DNA of 64,000 nucleotides from Membranipora membranacea. Lineage: Eukaryota > Bryozoa > Gymnolaemata > Cheilostomatida > Membraniporidae. The stretch spans positions 27,268,025 through 27,332,024 of the forward strand of contig OU612070.1 in the NCBI GenBank assembly GCA_914767715.1, in the 5' to 3' direction. Positions 63,001 to 64,000 of the stretch are shown piece after piece. Every line of letters begins with the position of its first letter. Within the stretch, counting starts at the first letter, position 1. The notes beneath the pieces were generated by a model. That model saw nothing but the letters and a program-made list of their open reading frames with translations, made no database searches and was not told the DNA's origin. Made by a program: the position numbers and the translations under genes.

Positions 63001-63998
63001 AATGTAACCTTCCCTAATCCAGACAGTTGGACAGTCAATTTGAATGTGCGTGTTTGAATTGGCCATCTTTTATGGCATATTCTTCATAATACAGCTCTTG
63101 TAAATCTAGGACTGCTCTAAATTATGTGACAATGCATTAGCACATGTGTGAAGTACACGGTATAGATACAGTTTATGCATAGTATGTGACCTCGGGACGT
63201 GTGTTTTCAGGGCAAGCTTTGAGCAATCATAAATTTAGCAGCCATCTCACCACATGTTAATCACAACTGTAATAAAACTATGAACCAAATTGTGAAAACC
63301 AAATTGTGGCTGGTTGGAGAAAGCAAAACTCTGGAGGGCCTTTATCTTTTCTTCATTTTATGACCCAGACGCAACTCTCAAAATGACCCTGCATATTTAA
63401 ACCCATTCTCCATGCCTGACTGACTGCCCCATGCCCCATTATTTTGTGAAATTGGAGAATTTAATGATAAATCCGAACAAAATTTTTTTCATTTACATAA
63501 GATCAATCATATTAGTATAGCTTCTGAATCTGCAGCTTATATCATATCCCCACCCCTTATCTCTGTTTACACGACGTGTCTGTGTCTATCTGTAGGTGAC
63601 AGAGTAGCTATGGTGCCAGGCGTACCGTGTGTGTCGGATATGTGATCATTGTAAATCAGGTCGGTACAATCTCTGTCCTTACGTTGTGTTCTACGCTACG
63701 CCACCTGTACACAGAACTCTGACCAGATACTGTACACGGGCAGCGGACTTCTGCTTCAAGTAGGTCCCTCATGATATGTTACTTTGTATTTGTATATTTA
63801 CATATTGATTACAATTCTCCCTCTCCAGCACAGTACCAAAAACGTAACTTTTCATGTTGACTATGGTCAGCGTACAACCCTTTAATATAAGATCAGTCTT
63901 GACGCTGTGAGAACAGTTATACTTTGATATAACCTTCTAAACGAAACAACTAATTGACTCAGGGCCTCAGCAACACAATAAAATGGATTATTAAGCCA
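63001..63998 (+). repeat. Segmental duplication, copy 2
   Basis: 63001-63075 and 63846-63998 repeat the blocks at 51830-51893 and 51936-52087. The pair brackets a sorbitol dehydrogenase exon. The copy may continue past the right edge of the window. Confidence 0.8.
63596..63759 (+). pseudogene. SORD: Sorbitol dehydrogenase internal exon with frameshift
   Basis: After an acceptor, the frame reads GDRVAMVPGVP and then hits stops. In the shifted frame it continues CRICDHCKSGRYNLCPYVVF, YATPP and TRYCTRAADFCFK, the catalytic-domain segment that lies directly before LPDHVTF in the family. The exon is 164 bp, which cannot satisfy its phases (1-in, 2-out). A TGTG slippage insertion near 63628 explains this. 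Its donor phase would fit the exon at 52954, which lies 10.6 kb upstream in the wrong order, so this belongs to a separate tandem copy. Confidence 0.85.
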
Positions 63999-64000
63999 TT

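Noticed and set aside
1-64000. tRNA, rRNA or snRNA genes
   Set aside because: No stretch was seen by eye with paired box A/box B elements and cloverleaf arms, and none with rRNA core motifs. A covariance-model scan would be needed to exclude small RNAs.

Overview
The window is animal (metazoan) nuclear DNA. Genes are split into many short exons with GT-AG introns of about 100-2000 bp, the DNA is AT-rich, and several reconstructed proteins belong to animal families: an R7-type RGS protein, a TTC27-type TPR protein, a TATDN3-type TatD hydrolase and the spliceosomal protein SmD2. The intron density and the mix of decayed transposons suggest a non-vertebrate animal. The phylum cannot be fixed from the sequence alone. 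No prokaryotic features, rRNA or convincing tRNA genes were seen.

Layout, left to right. 1-8.2 kb is mostly non-genic: a possible first coding exon on the minus strand (3269-3470), a non-LTR retrotransposon relic (about 5.8-6.7 kb) carrying a 313-bp inverted-repeat element, and several long hairpins. 8.25-12.44 kb holds a complete ten-exon TATDN3-like gene (+). 14.93-27.41 kb holds an R7-family RGS gene (+) with DEP, GGL and RGS domains and a possible 311-residue N-terminal extension. 28.07-36.55 kb holds a complete 15-exon TTC27 gene (-), tail to tail with the RGS gene. 38.99-40.54 kb holds the SmD2 (SNRPD2) gene (+), divergent from TTC27. 42.86-43.76 kb holds a two-exon gene (-) for a small secreted cysteine-rich protein that I do not recognise.

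From 44.5 kb on, the sequence is mainly mobile or decaying material. It contains a nested inverted-repeat transposon whose insertion is proved by a 9-bp target-site duplication and by an empty-site paralogue at 50.15-50.49 kb. It also contains a broken transposase-like gene with zinc-binding, Ulp1-protease and PHD segments (47.3-49.5 kb), LINE relics on both strands (49.9-50.1 and 59.1-60.7 kb), an orphan terminal exon (51.35-51.57 kb) and two pieces of sorbitol dehydrogenase (52.95-54.51 and 63.60-63.76 kb). Both pieces are disabled, and they sit in a tandem segmental duplication. A TATA-box promoter candidate with a short basic ORF lies at 55.2-56.1 kb, followed by minisatellites.

The intact genes do not form a pathway. 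They act in nucleic-acid hydrolysis (TATDN3), G-protein signalling (RGS), TPR scaffolding (TTC27) and pre-mRNA splicing (SmD2). All exon joins were derived by hand from splice consensus, reading phase and remembered family sequences. No alignment was run.
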